Below are positions 1 through 8,462 of a stretch of 64,000 bases of DNA, in pieces (the first letter of the stretch is position 1; every line of letters starts with the position of its first letter). Origin of the DNA: Fulvivirga marina (GTDB taxonomy: Bacteria > Bacteroidota > Bacteroidia > Cytophagales > Cyclobacteriaceae); the NCBI RefSeq assembly GCF_016775155.1, contig NZ_JAEUGD010000066.1, forward strand, positions 1,028,833-1,092,832, written 5' to 3'. The translations under genes and the position numbers were made by a program. The notes under the pieces are model-generated. The model worked only from the letters and a program-made list of their open reading frames with translations. It was not told the DNA's origin and ran no database searches.

Positions 1-303
1 ATAAATATGTGTATAGGAATTATTAATTATCTCAGGAGTATTAAAAGAGTTAAAGGTATAGAACTCTATTCCGTTAAACCGTGTAATCCCTCCGTAGGAA
101 ACAAACCAGATATAGCCGGTTTCTGCCTGAATGATATTTATAATTGAATTAACAGGAAGGCCATCTTCACTTTTCCAGTGATCAAAGTTATATTGATCAA
201 GCTTTTTATATGGTCTTAACTCATTTTGGGCAAACAAACAGCCACTTGAAATCCATACGATCAAGAAAAAACAGCCGATTGACTTAGACAAGTAGCCTAC
301 CAC
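1..303 (-). CDS. Two-component-regulator propeller protein, N-terminal part (runs off the left edge)
   Basis: The reading frame is open from about 303 to the window edge (101 codons), so only the N-terminus is seen. It has a signal-peptide-like stretch (hydrophobic GCFFLIVWISSGCLFAQ, probable cleavage after FAQ) followed by HWKSEDGLPVNSI and TGYIWFVSYGGITRFNG, which match the first blades of the Reg_prop beta-propeller family found in periplasmic sensor domains of Bacteroidota hybrid kinases and regulators. There is no in-frame ATG. GTG at 303 or TTG at 291 are the candidates, and TTG gives the more typical signal peptide. What follows the propeller (histidine kinase, LuxR-type HTH or AraC-type HTH) lies outside the window. 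Confidence 0.6.
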   Translation of the reverse strand, partial: MVGYLSKSIGCFFLIVWISSGCLFAQNELRPYKKLDQYNFDHWKSEDGLPVNSIINIIQAETGYIWFVSYGGITRFNGIEFYTFNSFNTPEIINNSYTHIY

Positions 304-410
304 ATTATTAGCTTCATTATTCAAATTGCCTACTGAATTAATATTCAGCTAAATTGTAATATCAACAATTTACCCCACTAGTTCAAGCAAGATCTGGAGA
401 AAATAATGAC

Positions 411-436
411 GAGAAAGTCCTTTTACAGACTTTCTC
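411..436 (-). terminator. Hairpin at the end of the trp-aroF operon
   Basis: A perfect 9-bp inverted repeat (GAGAAAGTC / GACTTTCTC, 8-base loop) spans the stop codon of the DAHP synthase gene. It is followed on the minus strand by a T-rich but not uninterrupted tract, so termination is plausible rather than certain. Confidence 0.4.
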
Positions 437-1433
437 TCAGTTCGAAGACTTTCCTTATTTTATTGATAAGTTTTTCTGAATCTCTGAAATTAAGCGTCTG
501 CTGTCCATCTGAAAATGCTTCGTTTGGTTTTTCATGAGTTTCATAGATCACGCCGTCTGCTCCAGCCATAACACAAGCCAATGCTACTGGCTCAACATAA
601 TCACGGATACCAATACCATGAGATGGATCCGCAATTACAGGCAAGTGTGTCTTTTCCTTAATAATAGGTATAGCATTAATATCCATGGTATTTCGGCTTG
701 CCCTTTCATAAGTTCTTATACCTCGTTCACAGAGCATCAGATTCTCATTACCAGCAGAAAAAACATATTCTGCAGAATATAGTAATTCGTCAATAGTTCC
801 TGAAATTCCGCGCTTAATTAGAACCGGTTTGTCTACTTTACCAAGTTCATCCAGGAGGTTAAAGTTTTGAGTATTTCTGGCTCCTACCTGATACACATCA
901 ATATAGTCATACATCTCCTCAATTTGAGACACCTGCATCACTTCGGTAATGATTTTAATTCCGGCCTCTCTGGCAGCTGTATACCATTTCTTTAGCCCCT
1001 CTATGCCAAGCCCCCGGAATGAATAAGGAGAACTTCTGGGTTTATACACCCCTCCTCTCATGATTCTTACATCATTAGCTTTGAGATGTTCTATAATCTT
1101 ATTGATTTGTTCCTCACTTTCAATGGAACAGGGTCCCGCCATTATAGCCATATCTCCCTCAGAAATAAACACGCCATCTCCAAGGTCAATGCTTGTCGGG
1201 TTTACCTTCCACTTTCTCGATACCAGCTTATAATCATCAGAAACAATATGGATATCTGAAATACCCTGCATTTGTCCTATTTCCCTAATATCAAATTCAT
1301 TTTTCCCAATACCGATGATATAATCCCCTTTTTGCGTGGTAACCTCGGTGGTTTTGTATTTCAGAGTATTAACCTTTTCTATTATCCTTTGCTTTTTTTC
1401 TTCTGGTAGGCCGGTTTGTAACTGTATAATCAT
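423..1433 (-). CDS. aroF: 3-deoxy-7-phosphoheptulonate (DAHP) synthase, type I-beta
   Basis: Condenses phosphoenolpyruvate with erythrose 4-phosphate, the first step of the shikimate pathway. At 336 aa it has the layout of the Thermotoga-type (KDO8PS-like, I-beta) enzymes: a small ferredoxin-like N-terminal domain (about residues 1-70) that in relatives mediates feedback inhibition, then the TIM barrel. Visible motifs are GPCSIES (100-106, metal-binding Cys), KPRSSPYSF (131-139, substrate binding) and IADPSHGIG near the C-terminus (metal His). It is the last gene of the trp operon, 3 bases after trpA, so precursor supply is probably co-regulated with tryptophan synthesis. No chorismate mutase domain is fused to it. 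The symbol follows common annotation of this class; aroG or aroA are used for the same family. Confidence 0.93.
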   Translation of the reverse strand: MIIQLQTGLPEEKKQRIIEKVNTLKYKTTEVTTQKGDYIIGIGKNEFDIREIGQMQGISDIHIVSDDYKLVSRKWKVNPTSIDLGDGVFISEGDMAIMAGPCSIESEEQINKIIEHLKANDVRIMRGGVYKPRSSPYSFRGLGIEGLKKWYTAAREAGIKIITEVMQVSQIEEMYDYIDVYQVGARNTQNFNLLDELGKVDKPVLIKRGISGTIDELLYSAEYVFSAGNENLMLCERGIRTYERASRNTMDINAIPIIKEKTHLPVIADPSHGIGIRDYVEPVALACVMAGADGVIYETHEKPNEAFSDGQQTLNFRDSEKLINKIRKVFELRESL

Positions 1434-1436
1434 TGT

Positions 1437-2225
1437 TTATGCTTTTATGTCCTTTACGAATGTTTTTATCTGCTCTTTAAGGTTTGTGGCCGTCTGAAGT
1501 AACTTAATGAAAGCACTACCTATAATAGCTCCATTACTATATGATGAGGCCGCCTTGAAAGTCTCATTATTGGATATACCAAAACCTATAAGCAATGGGT
1601 TTTTCAACTGCATATTTTGCACACGCTCAAAGTATTTTCGCTGCTGGTTTCCCAACAAATCTCTGGCACCTGTTACGCTTGCTGACGAAACCATATAGAT
1701 AAAACTATTGGTGTGTTTATCAATAAGTCTAATGCGACTTTCTGAGGTCTGAGGTGTAATCAGAAAAACATTTTTAAGGCCATGTTCTAAAAATATATTT
1801 TCATAAAGTGCCAGATATTCTGCCATGGGCAAATCAGGGATTATGACACCATCAACACCGCACCGCTCACACTCAGCACAAAATTTACTTATACCAAACT
1901 GCAGTACAGGGTTGATATACCCCATTAATATAACAGGAATAGATACTTTTTTACGCAAATCTGCCAACTGATCAAACAGAATGCGTAAGCTCATACCATT
2001 ATCCAATGCCTTCTTGCTGCTTTCCTGGATTGTTGGTCCATCTGCCACCGGATCAGAAAATGGCATTCCTATCTCTATGATATCGGCCCCGGCTTCCTCT
2101 AGATACTGAGCAATTTTCAAGGTATCACCCAACTCTGGAAAACCTGCTGTATAGTATACCGAAAGCACATCTTTACTGTTCGACTCAAACAATTCGTTTA
2201 TTCTATTTGAAGTTTTTGTATTCAT
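1437..2225 (-). CDS. trpA: Tryptophan synthase alpha chain
   Basis: Cleaves indole-3-glycerol phosphate to indole and glyceraldehyde 3-phosphate; indole is channelled to TrpB in the alpha2-beta2 complex. The 262 aa are the normal length. The catalytic acids are visible as E51 in IIEIGMPFSDP and D62 in ADGPTIQ, and GFGISN in the C-terminal part is the phosphate-binding loop. It lies 37 bases downstream of trpB in the operon and 3 bases upstream of the DAHP synthase gene. Confidence 0.96.
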   Translation of the reverse strand: MNTKTSNRINELFESNSKDVLSVYYTAGFPELGDTLKIAQYLEEAGADIIEIGMPFSDPVADGPTIQESSKKALDNGMSLRILFDQLADLRKKVSIPVILMGYINPVLQFGISKFCAECERCGVDGVIIPDLPMAEYLALYENIFLEHGLKNVFLITPQTSESRIRLIDKHTNSFIYMVSSASVTGARDLLGNQQRKYFERVQNMQLKNPLLIGFGISNNETFKAASSYSNGAIIGSAFIKLLQTATNLKEQIKTFVKDIKA

Positions 2226-2262
2226 AATTCAAGGTTGTTAATACGATTAAAACTCTCCCTAT

Positions 2263-3477
2263 TCAGTATTTCCCCCATTTGATATAAGTATCAAGATCCT
2301 TATCTCCCCTGCCGGATAAATTAACCACAACTATATCGTCAGAAGCAAACTCCATTTTCTCCAAAGCAGCAAGAGCATGCGCTGACTCTATGGCTGGAAT
2401 GATACCTTCATACCTGCTCAACTCTACACCAGCATGCATGGCTTCTTCATCACTGGCATTAACAAACTTAACTCGACCTGTTTCAAACAAATGAGCATGC
2501 ATAGGGCCAATACCAGGATAGTCCAGCCCTGCCGAAATAGAATATGGTTCAATAACCTGTCCGTCTTCCGTTTGCATAAGTAGTGTCTTACTTCCGTGAA
2601 GTACTCCCTCTTTCCCCAAGGCAGTAGTAGCCGCTGACTCACCGCTGTTCACACCTTTACCTGCAGCCTCAACGGCAACCAGGTTTACTTCTTCATCGCC
2701 CAGAAAATTATAAAACGCACCTGCTGCATTGCTACCTCCACCCACGCAAGCTATAACATAGTGAGGTAACTGCCGCCCTTCTTCCTGCTCCAACTGGAGC
2801 CTCATCTCTTCACTGATCACACTTTGAAAGCGAGCCACCATATCTGGATATGGGTGAGGCCCCACAACCGACCCGATAATATAATGGGTATCCAAGGGGT
2901 TATTAATCCAGTGGCGCATAGCTTCATTAGTGGCATCTTTAAGGGTCCGACTCCCACAAGTCGCAGGCACTACTTCAGCACCAAGTATCCTCATGCGCTC
3001 TACATTGGGCCTTTGACGAGCCATATCAACTTCACCCATATAAACAATACACTCCAGCCCCATCAAAGCACAAACAGTGGCTGTTGCCACACCATGCTGA
3101 CCTGCACCTGTTTCTGCAATTATTTTGCTTTTACCCAACTTTTTTGCCAGAATGATCTGTCCAATAGTATTGTTTACTTTGTGAGCCCCTGTATGACAGA
3201 GATCCTCTCTCTTCAGGTATATTTTTGTGTTATACTTTTCAGATAGTCTTCGTGCATAATATAACGGTGTAGGCCTACCTACATAGTCCTTAAGCAGCTT
3301 CTGAAATTCATTACGAAAGTCTGTTGATTCTATTATTTGCAGGTAATTTTCTCTTAGTTCATCAACATTAGGATATAACATCTCAGGGATATAGGCTCCT
3401 CCAAACTGACCATAATAGCCCTGTTCATCTACGGTATACCGGCTTTTCTCAATCGTATTTTTTATTATATCAGACAT
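2263..3477 (-). CDS. trpB: Tryptophan synthase beta chain
   Basis: PLP enzyme that joins indole and serine to give tryptophan. 404 aa, full length, of the TrpB1 type that pairs with TrpA. The PLP lysine is K100 in [10 protein letters not shown], the phosphate-cradle GGGSNA is in the middle of the protein and the ligand-binding [17 protein letters not shown] region is intact. Two bases separate its start from the trpF stop, consistent with translational coupling. Confidence 0.97.
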   Translation of the reverse strand: MSDIIKNTIEKSRYTVDEQGYYGQFGGAYIPEMLYPNVDELRENYLQIIESTDFRNEFQKLLKDYVGRPTPLYYARRLSEKYNTKIYLKREDLCHTGAHKVNNTIGQIILAKKLGKSKIIAETGAGQHGVATATVCALMGLECIVYMGEVDMARQRPNVERMRILGAEVVPATCGSRTLKDATNEAMRHWINNPLDTHYIIGSVVGPHPYPDMVARFQSVISEEMRLQLEQEEGRQLPHYVIACVGGGSNAAGAFYNFLGDEEVNLVAVEAAGKGVNSGESAATTALGKEGVLHGSKTLLMQTEDGQVIEPYSISAGLDYPGIGPMHAHLFETGRVKFVNASDEEAMHAGVELSRYEGIIPAIESAHALAALEKMEFASDDIVVVNLSGRGDKDLDTYIKWGKY

Positions 3478-3479
3478 AA

Positions 3480-4112
3480 TTATTGCATTTGCTGTTTTAG
3501 TTGTTTGATAAGTTCAGTGTTTTTTAGCCCGGGGCTAACTTCAAACTGGCTATTAATATCGATGGCATAAATATCCAGATCATCAATTTCCTCTAGCTGG
3601 CAGATATTTTCCAAAGTCAAACCTCCACTCAAAATGATCGGTTTAGGCAAGTCTAGCCCCTTTAGGTGTGTCCAGTCAAAAGCTACTCCGTTGCCCCCAT
3701 ATTTCTGAAGTCTCGTATCAAACAGATAGTAATCTACCACTTCCCCATATCCCATCAGCAGGTCCCTGTCTATAGTATCGTTTCCTGAAAAGACCTTGAT
3801 CACCCCCACTCCATTTATCTTAAGGTGCAGACACTCTTCAAAAGGCTCATCTCCATGTAATTGGGCAAAGTCCAGTTCATACATGCGAGCTATCTCCAAT
3901 ACCTTTTCCACTGGGTGATTCACAAACACACCGACCTTCATTGTAGACTCCGAGAATCCAGAAAAATGATCTTTCATCAATACATCCCCAACATAACGTG
4001 GCGACCTGTTATAGAAAATAAACCCGACGAAATCAGGCTTAAGTTCAGCCACCTCGGGTATGTTATCTCTTAGACCACACACCTTCAACTTAATATTGCT
4101 AAGCTTTGGCAT
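3480..4112 (-). CDS. trpF: Phosphoribosylanthranilate isomerase
   Basis: Converts phosphoribosylanthranilate to the CdRP intermediate. The N-terminus [10 protein letters not shown] contains the catalytic Cys, [11 protein letters not shown] supplies the phosphate-binding Gly-rich loop, and [14 protein letters not shown] is the typical C-terminal motif. I chose the ATG at 4112 (210 aa), which overlaps trpC by 14 bases and is preceded by AAAAGG. A GTG at 4133 would add seven residues and is less likely. TrpC and TrpF are separate proteins here, unlike the fusion in enteric bacteria. Confidence 0.93.
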   Translation of the reverse strand: MPKLSNIKLKVCGLRDNIPEVAELKPDFVGFIFYNRSPRYVGDVLMKDHFSGFSESTMKVGVFVNHPVEKVLEIARMYELDFAQLHGDEPFEECLHLKINGVGVIKVFSGNDTIDRDLLMGYGEVVDYYLFDTRLQKYGGNGVAFDWTHLKGLDLPKPIILSGGLTLENICQLEEIDDLDIYAIDINSQFEVSPGLKNTELIKQLKQQMQ

Positions 4113-4911
4113 AATTGACCTTTTCAATTTCACTTAACTGCTCAATAAATCTGGCGCAAGACTTTTCAGGCCTACTGTTTCGCATAAAGCGTTCACCTAT
4201 AAGAAAACCGTTAAAACCATGCTTCTTGAGTTCAATTACGTCCTCAGGAGAATGAATACCGCTTTCAGATACTTTAACAACCCCTGAAGGTATTATTCCT
4301 GATAACTTTATGGAAGTATTAATGTTCACATCAAAAGTAGTGAGATCTCTATTATTAACACCTACCAGATCTATATGATCATTAATATGCCCCAATTCAT
4401 CTTCATTATGAATTTCCAGCAGTACTTCAAGCTCCAAAGAATGTGCAAATTTCGCCATTTGCAATACCTCTTGTGGAGTGAGTACGGCAGCTATCAATAG
4501 TATAGCATCAGCACCAATGGACTTAGCTTCTATTATTTGGTATTCATCAACCGTGAAGTCTTTACGGAGTATCGGACAAAAATTAAACTTTCTAGCCACA
4601 AGAAGATCCTCATTTTTGCCTCCAAAATAATTTGTATCAGTAAGTACAGAGAGAGCCGATGCTCCTGCCTGCATGTACCCTATCGAGATTCTTTCAACAG
4701 AAACTTCGGGGTTAATTACACCCTTGGAGGGAGACCTTCTCTTAATCTCTGCTATCACACCCGACTTATCTTCTCTTAAAACGTACTTTTTCAAGGAGAC
4801 GGGCTGCGTATTAAAAAACAAACTTTGTTCAAGAAGTTTAACAGGAAAAAGTTCTCTTTTTCTCTGCACTTCTATTCTCTTATGTTCTACTATCTCTTCT
4901 AGAATATTCAT
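4099..4911 (-). CDS. trpC: Indole-3-glycerol phosphate synthase
   Basis: Closes the indole ring from CdRP. 270 aa, complete TIM barrel. Motifs: EIKRRSPSKG (catalytic Lys, residues ~55-64), ILRKDFTVDEYQI (catalytic Lys), LLEIHNEDEL, VGVNNRDLTTF and VSESGIHSPEDV near the phosphate-binding end. It starts 3 bases after trpD and its end overlaps trpF, as expected in this tightly packed operon. Confidence 0.96.
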   Translation of the reverse strand: MNILEEIVEHKRIEVQRKRELFPVKLLEQSLFFNTQPVSLKKYVLREDKSGVIAEIKRRSPSKGVINPEVSVERISIGYMQAGASALSVLTDTNYFGGKNEDLLVARKFNFCPILRKDFTVDEYQIIEAKSIGADAILLIAAVLTPQEVLQMAKFAHSLELEVLLEIHNEDELGHINDHIDLVGVNNRDLTTFDVNINTSIKLSGIIPSGVVKVSESGIHSPEDVIELKKHGFNGFLIGERFMRNSRPEKSCARFIEQLSEIEKVNYAKA

Positions 4912-4914
4912 GGT

Positions 4915-5925
4915 TTATGCTGTTGTAAAAGTTCTCTTTTTATTTACTAATCTGTTGAATGCTCTTAGCGCTTTACCTGATACTAAAGAGGCATGTGCTC
5001 TGGCTATACTATCCTCCATTGATTCTGTCTGGTCAGCACAGTTCAATGCCATCCCTGCATTAGCGATTACTACTGCATTTTGAGCATCAGTACCTTCTCC
5101 ATTCAATATTTTCATAAATATTTTAGCCGATTCTTCAATGGTTTTACCTCCGGATATCTCTTCTTTCATTACTCTGGGCAGTCCCAGGTTATCCGGGCTT
5201 AGAATTTTCTCGCCTTTATTAGAAATCATTTTAAAGTTTCCTGTTAGAGAAATCTCATCATAGCCATCCAATGCATGCAGGATAACAAAATCCTTATTCG
5301 ATTTCTGATATAAATACCCATAAAGCCTAGCCAACTCCAGATTAAAAACGCCAACCAGCTGCTTGCGTGGAAATGAGGGATTAACCATGGGACCTAACAT
5401 ATTAAAGAAGGTTTTCACTCCCAGCTCTCTACGAATAGGTGCAACATTTTTCATTGCAGGATGAAATAATGGTGCATGCAAAAAGCATATCCCCGCTTCA
5501 TCGAGGCTTCTTTTCAATTCACTTTTATTGCCGCTAAATTCATAACCAAAGTGGCTCAGCAAATTGGAAGACCCGCATATAGAAGACACCCCATTATTTC
5601 CATGTTTGGCAACATTTTGTCCGGCCCCTGCTACTACAAAAGACGAAAGCGTAGAAATGTTAAAGGTATCTTTACCGTCTCCTCCTGTTCCGCAAAGATC
5701 AATAGCATCATATTCATCAATTTCAACAGGTGTACATAGTTCCAGCATAGCATCTCTAAAACCTTCCAGTTCATCTACCGTGATGGTCCGCATCATATAA
5801 ACTGTTAAAAATGCGGCCACCTGACTGTGGGTGTACTTCCCTTGGGCAAGCTCAATGAGTATTTGCCTTGAAAAGTCTCTATCAAGCGATTTATGTTCAA
5901 TAAGTTTATTAAGTATATCTTTCAT
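4915..5925 (-). CDS. trpD: Anthranilate phosphoribosyltransferase
   Basis: Transfers phosphoribose from PRPP to anthranilate. 336 aa, the usual length. The PRPP-binding signature CGTGGDGKDTFNIST begins at residue 78 and KHGNNGVSS follows; NMLGPMVNP is the conserved hinge/active-site segment. It is not fused to TrpG. Spacing to trpG is 58 bases, the widest gap in the operon, in which I see no convincing separate promoter. Confidence 0.96.
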   Translation of the reverse strand: MKDILNKLIEHKSLDRDFSRQILIELAQGKYTHSQVAAFLTVYMMRTITVDELEGFRDAMLELCTPVEIDEYDAIDLCGTGGDGKDTFNISTLSSFVVAGAGQNVAKHGNNGVSSICGSSNLLSHFGYEFSGNKSELKRSLDEAGICFLHAPLFHPAMKNVAPIRRELGVKTFFNMLGPMVNPSFPRKQLVGVFNLELARLYGYLYQKSNKDFVILHALDGYDEISLTGNFKMISNKGEKILSPDNLGLPRVMKEEISGGKTIEESAKIFMKILNGEGTDAQNAVVIANAGMALNCADQTESMEDSIARAHASLVSGKALRAFNRLVNKKRTFTTA

Positions 5926-5983
5926 CTGTAAATATTTTTAGTAATGAAGTATAGGTTCTAAGGCTGTTATCAGTCTAATTCAA

Positions 5984-6559
5984 TTAGTTCTTCAGCCAAT
6001 TACCAATAAGTTGTTTTCCATATTCCGTCAGTATTGATTCCGGGTGAAATTGCAAACCTCTCACATCATACTCCACATGCTTCAATCCCATAATATTGTT
6101 CTGTTCATCAATGGCGGTTACTTTCAGCTTACCGTTAATAGACTCAGGTAAAACAGCCCAGCTGTGATAATGGCAACCTTTAAATTTTTCAGGCACGCCT
6201 TTAAACAAGTAATCCTCAGGCTCTAGTACTGAAATATCGCTTGCCACGCCATGAAGCACTGTAAACATATTATATAGCTTGCTACCGAATACTTCGGCAA
6301 TACCTTGAAGCCCAAGACAAATTCCAAGAATACTTTTTTCAGCTCCATACCGCTTGATCAACGGCTTAAGTATACCTGCCTCATCAGGTATCCCTGGCCC
6401 AGGGGAGATGAGTATTTTATCATAAGCACCAGCTTCTTCAACCGTAATTTTATCATTACGAATTACGCTAAGAGCTTCTCCATAGCCCAATTCCTTAATG
6501 ATATGAACTATGTTGTAGGTAAATGAATCGTAATTATCGAGTAAAAGTATATCTTTCAT
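5984..6559 (-). CDS. trpG: Anthranilate synthase component II (glutamine amidotransferase)
   Basis: Provides ammonia from glutamine to TrpE. 191 aa class I amidotransferase: ISPGPGIPDEAG forms the oxyanion region, the nucleophile is C81 in GICLGLQG, and QFHPESILTEYG holds the catalytic His and Glu. The same subunit could also serve a PabB (folate), but no pab gene is in the window. It begins 9 bases after trpE. Confidence 0.95.
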   Translation of the reverse strand: MKDILLLDNYDSFTYNIVHIIKELGYGEALSVIRNDKITVEEAGAYDKILISPGPGIPDEAGILKPLIKRYGAEKSILGICLGLQGIAEVFGSKLYNMFTVLHGVASDISVLEPEDYLFKGVPEKFKGCHYHSWAVLPESINGKLKVTAIDEQNNIMGLKHVEYDVRGLQFHPESILTEYGKQLIGNWLKN

Positions 6560-6568
6560 TGCTGTAAT

Positions 6569-7972
6569 TCAGTTAAGTTTTTGAGCCATATCAATTGCTT
6601 TTCTTAGAGCAGCGAGTTTATTATTTACTTCCTGAAGTTCGCTTGAAGGCAGTGATTTTGCCACCACTCCAGCTCCCGCCTGATAATGTAATGTATTATC
6701 CTTACTCAAAAATGACCTTATCATGATGGCATGATTAAAATCTCCATTGAACCCCATAAAGCCGATAGCTCCTCCATAATAGTTCCTGCTCGTATTTTCA
6801 TACTTGTCAATTAATTGCATAGCCATGTGCTTGGGAGCTCCTGAAAGTGTACCTGCCGGAAAAGTACTGGCTACCAATCTCAGTGGAGAAGACTCTCCGT
6901 TAAGCTGCCCTGTAACTTTGCTTACCAGGTGTATTACATGCGAATAATATTGTATCTCTTTAAAGACATCTACAGCAACATTTTCCGAACTACGACTCAA
7001 GTCATTTCTAGCAAGATCCACCAACATCACATGCTCTGCATTCTCCTTTTCATCCGCAGCGAGTTGTTGTGCCAGTTCTGCATCAGCCATATCATTACCA
7101 GTGCGTTTAAATGTACCTGCTATTGGATAAATGCTAGCTTGTGAACCTTTGATGACAATTTGCGACTCAGGAGATGATCCAAAAATTTTAAAGCTTCCAT
7201 AATCGAAATAAAAGAGGTAAGGAGATGGATTAATGGAGCGAAGGGCACGGTAAACATTAAATTCATCACCTTGAAACTCATTCTCAAATCTTCGTGACAA
7301 CACAATCTGAAAAACATCACCACGCAAACAGTGAGAGCGCCCTTTAGTAAGTATCTGGAGAAATTCATCATCAGTGTAGTTTGACTTCTCCTCCCCGTTT
7401 AAAGTAAAATCAAATTGTGGATCATTATTGATCTTTATGAGTGACTCAACATAACTGAGGTTTCCTTTCTTTTCAAACTCATCTATTTTGTGTTCAAAAA
7501 GATATAACTCATTTTTGAAGTGATCGATGACTATTACATAGCGGTACATTTTGTAAATCATATCCGGTATGGCATCATTCACCTGCTCTATAGCTATATC
7601 TTCAAAATACTTTATATTGTCGTAGCCCATATAACCAAACAGCCCATTGGAGATAAACTTATATTCAGACTCTTCAGTAATGAAAGACTCTCTAAAAGCG
7701 TTTAACTCATCCAGCAAATTCCCTCTATCTACTTCCAATATTTCGCTTTTACCCCCTGGATATTCTCTCCTTAGTTTTCCATTGCTCACCTCAAAAGAGG
7801 CAATAGGAGAACAACATATATAGGAGTAACTGTTGTCTGCTCCATGGTAATCAGAACTTTCCAGCAGGATACTTTGAGCAAACTTGTCCCGTAACCTAAG
7901 GTAAATACTTACCGGGGTCAGGGTGTCTGCCAGTAGTTTTCTGGTGTTGGTCTTAACGGTGAATTTGTTCAT
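6569..7972 (-). CDS. trpE: Anthranilate synthase component I
   Basis: Makes anthranilate from chorismate with TrpG. 467 aa chorismate-binding enzyme: SSPESQIV, YPIAGTFKRTG, AEHVMLVDLARND and TFPAGTLSGAPK are the conserved active-site blocks, and GGAIGFMGFNGD and QAGAGVVAKS close the C-terminal domain. The N-terminal segment carries the LLESSD motif typical of the tryptophan feedback site. It is the first structural gene of the operon; its ATG lies 39 bases downstream of the second of two attenuator terminators, so its expression should respond to tryptophanyl-tRNA charging. Confidence 0.96.
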   Translation of the reverse strand: MNKFTVKTNTRKLLADTLTPVSIYLRLRDKFAQSILLESSDYHGADNSYSYICCSPIASFEVSNGKLRREYPGGKSEILEVDRGNLLDELNAFRESFITEESEYKFISNGLFGYMGYDNIKYFEDIAIEQVNDAIPDMIYKMYRYVIVIDHFKNELYLFEHKIDEFEKKGNLSYVESLIKINNDPQFDFTLNGEEKSNYTDDEFLQILTKGRSHCLRGDVFQIVLSRRFENEFQGDEFNVYRALRSINPSPYLFYFDYGSFKIFGSSPESQIVIKGSQASIYPIAGTFKRTGNDMADAELAQQLAADEKENAEHVMLVDLARNDLSRSSENVAVDVFKEIQYYSHVIHLVSKVTGQLNGESSPLRLVASTFPAGTLSGAPKHMAMQLIDKYENTSRNYYGGAIGFMGFNGDFNHAIMIRSFLSKDNTLHYQAGAGVVAKSLPSSELQEVNNKLAALRKAIDMAQKLN

Positions 7973-8010
7973 TAAATTGGCTTTTTTGGTGTTTTGGTTA
8001 ATGTTTTAAA

Positions 8011-8046
8011 ATAAAAAAGGCTTGCCGTATGAACGGCAAGCCTTTT
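8011..8046 (-). terminator. trp attenuator 2: intrinsic terminator
   Basis: A perfect 10-bp stem (GGCTTGCCGT / ACGGCAAGCC, 4-base loop) is extended by flanking A and T pairs and followed on the minus strand by TTTTTT. It sits between the second leader peptide and trpE. The competing pairing is less obvious than in attenuator 1: the leader segment TGAACG can pair with CGTTCA at the top of the first arm and loop. Confidence 0.85.
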
Positions 8047-8068
8047 AATATATGCATAGCATGGTCGT

Positions 8069-8131
8069 TCACTCTCCGATATGCGAAAAATGCCACCACC
8101 ATACTTTATTGATATATATTAATGTTCTCAT
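8069..8131 (-). CDS. trp operon leader peptide 2 (20 aa, three consecutive Trp)
   Basis: ATG at 8131, TGA at 8069-8071. The peptide contains KVWWWHFSHIG, i.e. three Trp codons in a row (8093-8101) followed by His. It lies just upstream of the terminator at 8011-8046 and downstream of the first attenuator. In known trp attenuators, ribosome stalling at tandem Trp codons when tRNA-Trp is uncharged prevents terminator folding. The peptide itself probably has no other role. Confidence 0.85.
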   Translation of the reverse strand: MRTLIYINKVWWWHFSHIGE

Positions 8132-8151
8132 CTTATATTTTTAATTAATAT

Positions 8152-8184
8152 AAAAAAAGCTCGCTGTTGAACAGCGAGCCTTTT
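8152..8184 (-). terminator. trp attenuator 1: intrinsic terminator
   Basis: A perfect 10-bp stem (GCTCGCTGTT / AACAGCGAGC, single C loop as drawn) is followed on the minus strand by seven T. The leader segment GAACGGCG (8216-8223) can pair with CGCTGTTC of the first arm (8 bp with one G-U pair) as antiterminator. AATAACGC (8254-8261), immediately before the Trp codons, can pair with GCGTTGTT (8211-8218), which shares its GCG with the antiterminator. This is the classical 1:2, 2:3, 3:4 arrangement. Confidence 0.88.
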
Positions 8185-8222
8185 GAATGTTTTGATCTAT
8201 TTTATCTCATAACAACGCCGTT

Positions 8223-8279
8223 CTACCAAGTTTTGGTATAGTGCCACCACCATGCGTTATTTAATGAGTTGTTTTTCAT
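8223..8279 (-). CDS. trpL: trp operon leader peptide 1 (18 aa, four Trp)
   Basis: ATG at 8279, TAG at 8223-8225; the product is MKNNSLNNAWWWHYTKTW. Three Trp codons are consecutive (8244-8252) and a fourth is the last codon before the stop. It is followed by the terminator at 8152-8184 and preceded by a promoter whose -7 element ends only 8 bases before the ATG, so the transcript would have almost no 5' untranslated region. Shared WWWH plus aromatic and Ser/Thr residues with leader peptide 2 suggest that the two attenuators arose by duplication. Confidence 0.88.
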   Translation of the reverse strand: MKNNSLNNAWWWHYTKTW

Positions 8280-8287
8280 ATCCAGAT

Positions 8288-8318
8288 CAAAAGTATAAAA
8301 GGGAAATTTTATGTGCAA
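8288..8318 (-). promoter_or_regulatory. Promoter of the trp operon (Bacteroidota type)
   Basis: On the minus strand TTG (8316-8318) and TACTTTTG (8288-8295) are separated by 20 bases and match the Bacteroidota housekeeping consensus of a TTG-type -33 element and TAnnTTTG at -7. The identical octamer precedes the SRP RNA gene in this window, where the RNA should begin 5 bases after the final G. Applying that spacing puts the trp start near 8283, about 4 bases before the leader-1 ATG. Confidence 0.7.
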
Positions 8319-8333
8319 GTAAAACTTTCAATT

Positions 8334-8455
8334 TTACTTACTATCGGCCTTAGCACCTTTTTTAGAGGCCGTCTTTTTGCCTCTCGTCCCTTCCCCATTA
8401 TAAATTTGATTAAAGTCAAACTTTATTAAACTATAAAACAAGTTTAATAAAGTTC
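8334..8455 (-). other. Inverted repeat and lysine-rich short frame (possible remnant of a THX-like gene)
   Basis: Between the metallopeptidase stop and the trp promoter lies a perfect 14-bp inverted repeat (AACTTTATTAAACT at 8419-8432 with its complement at 8441-8454). It could end the peptidase transcript but lacks a T-run. A short minus-strand frame then ends at 8334 with IYNGEGTRGKKTASKKGAKA, resembling the Lys/Ala-rich tail of the small ribosomal protein THX of Bacteroidota. An ATG reading MGKG, the usual THX beginning, lies in a different frame. I cannot support an intact gene; a decayed or coincidental sequence is likely. Confidence 0.25.
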
Positions 8456-8462
8456 AAAAATT

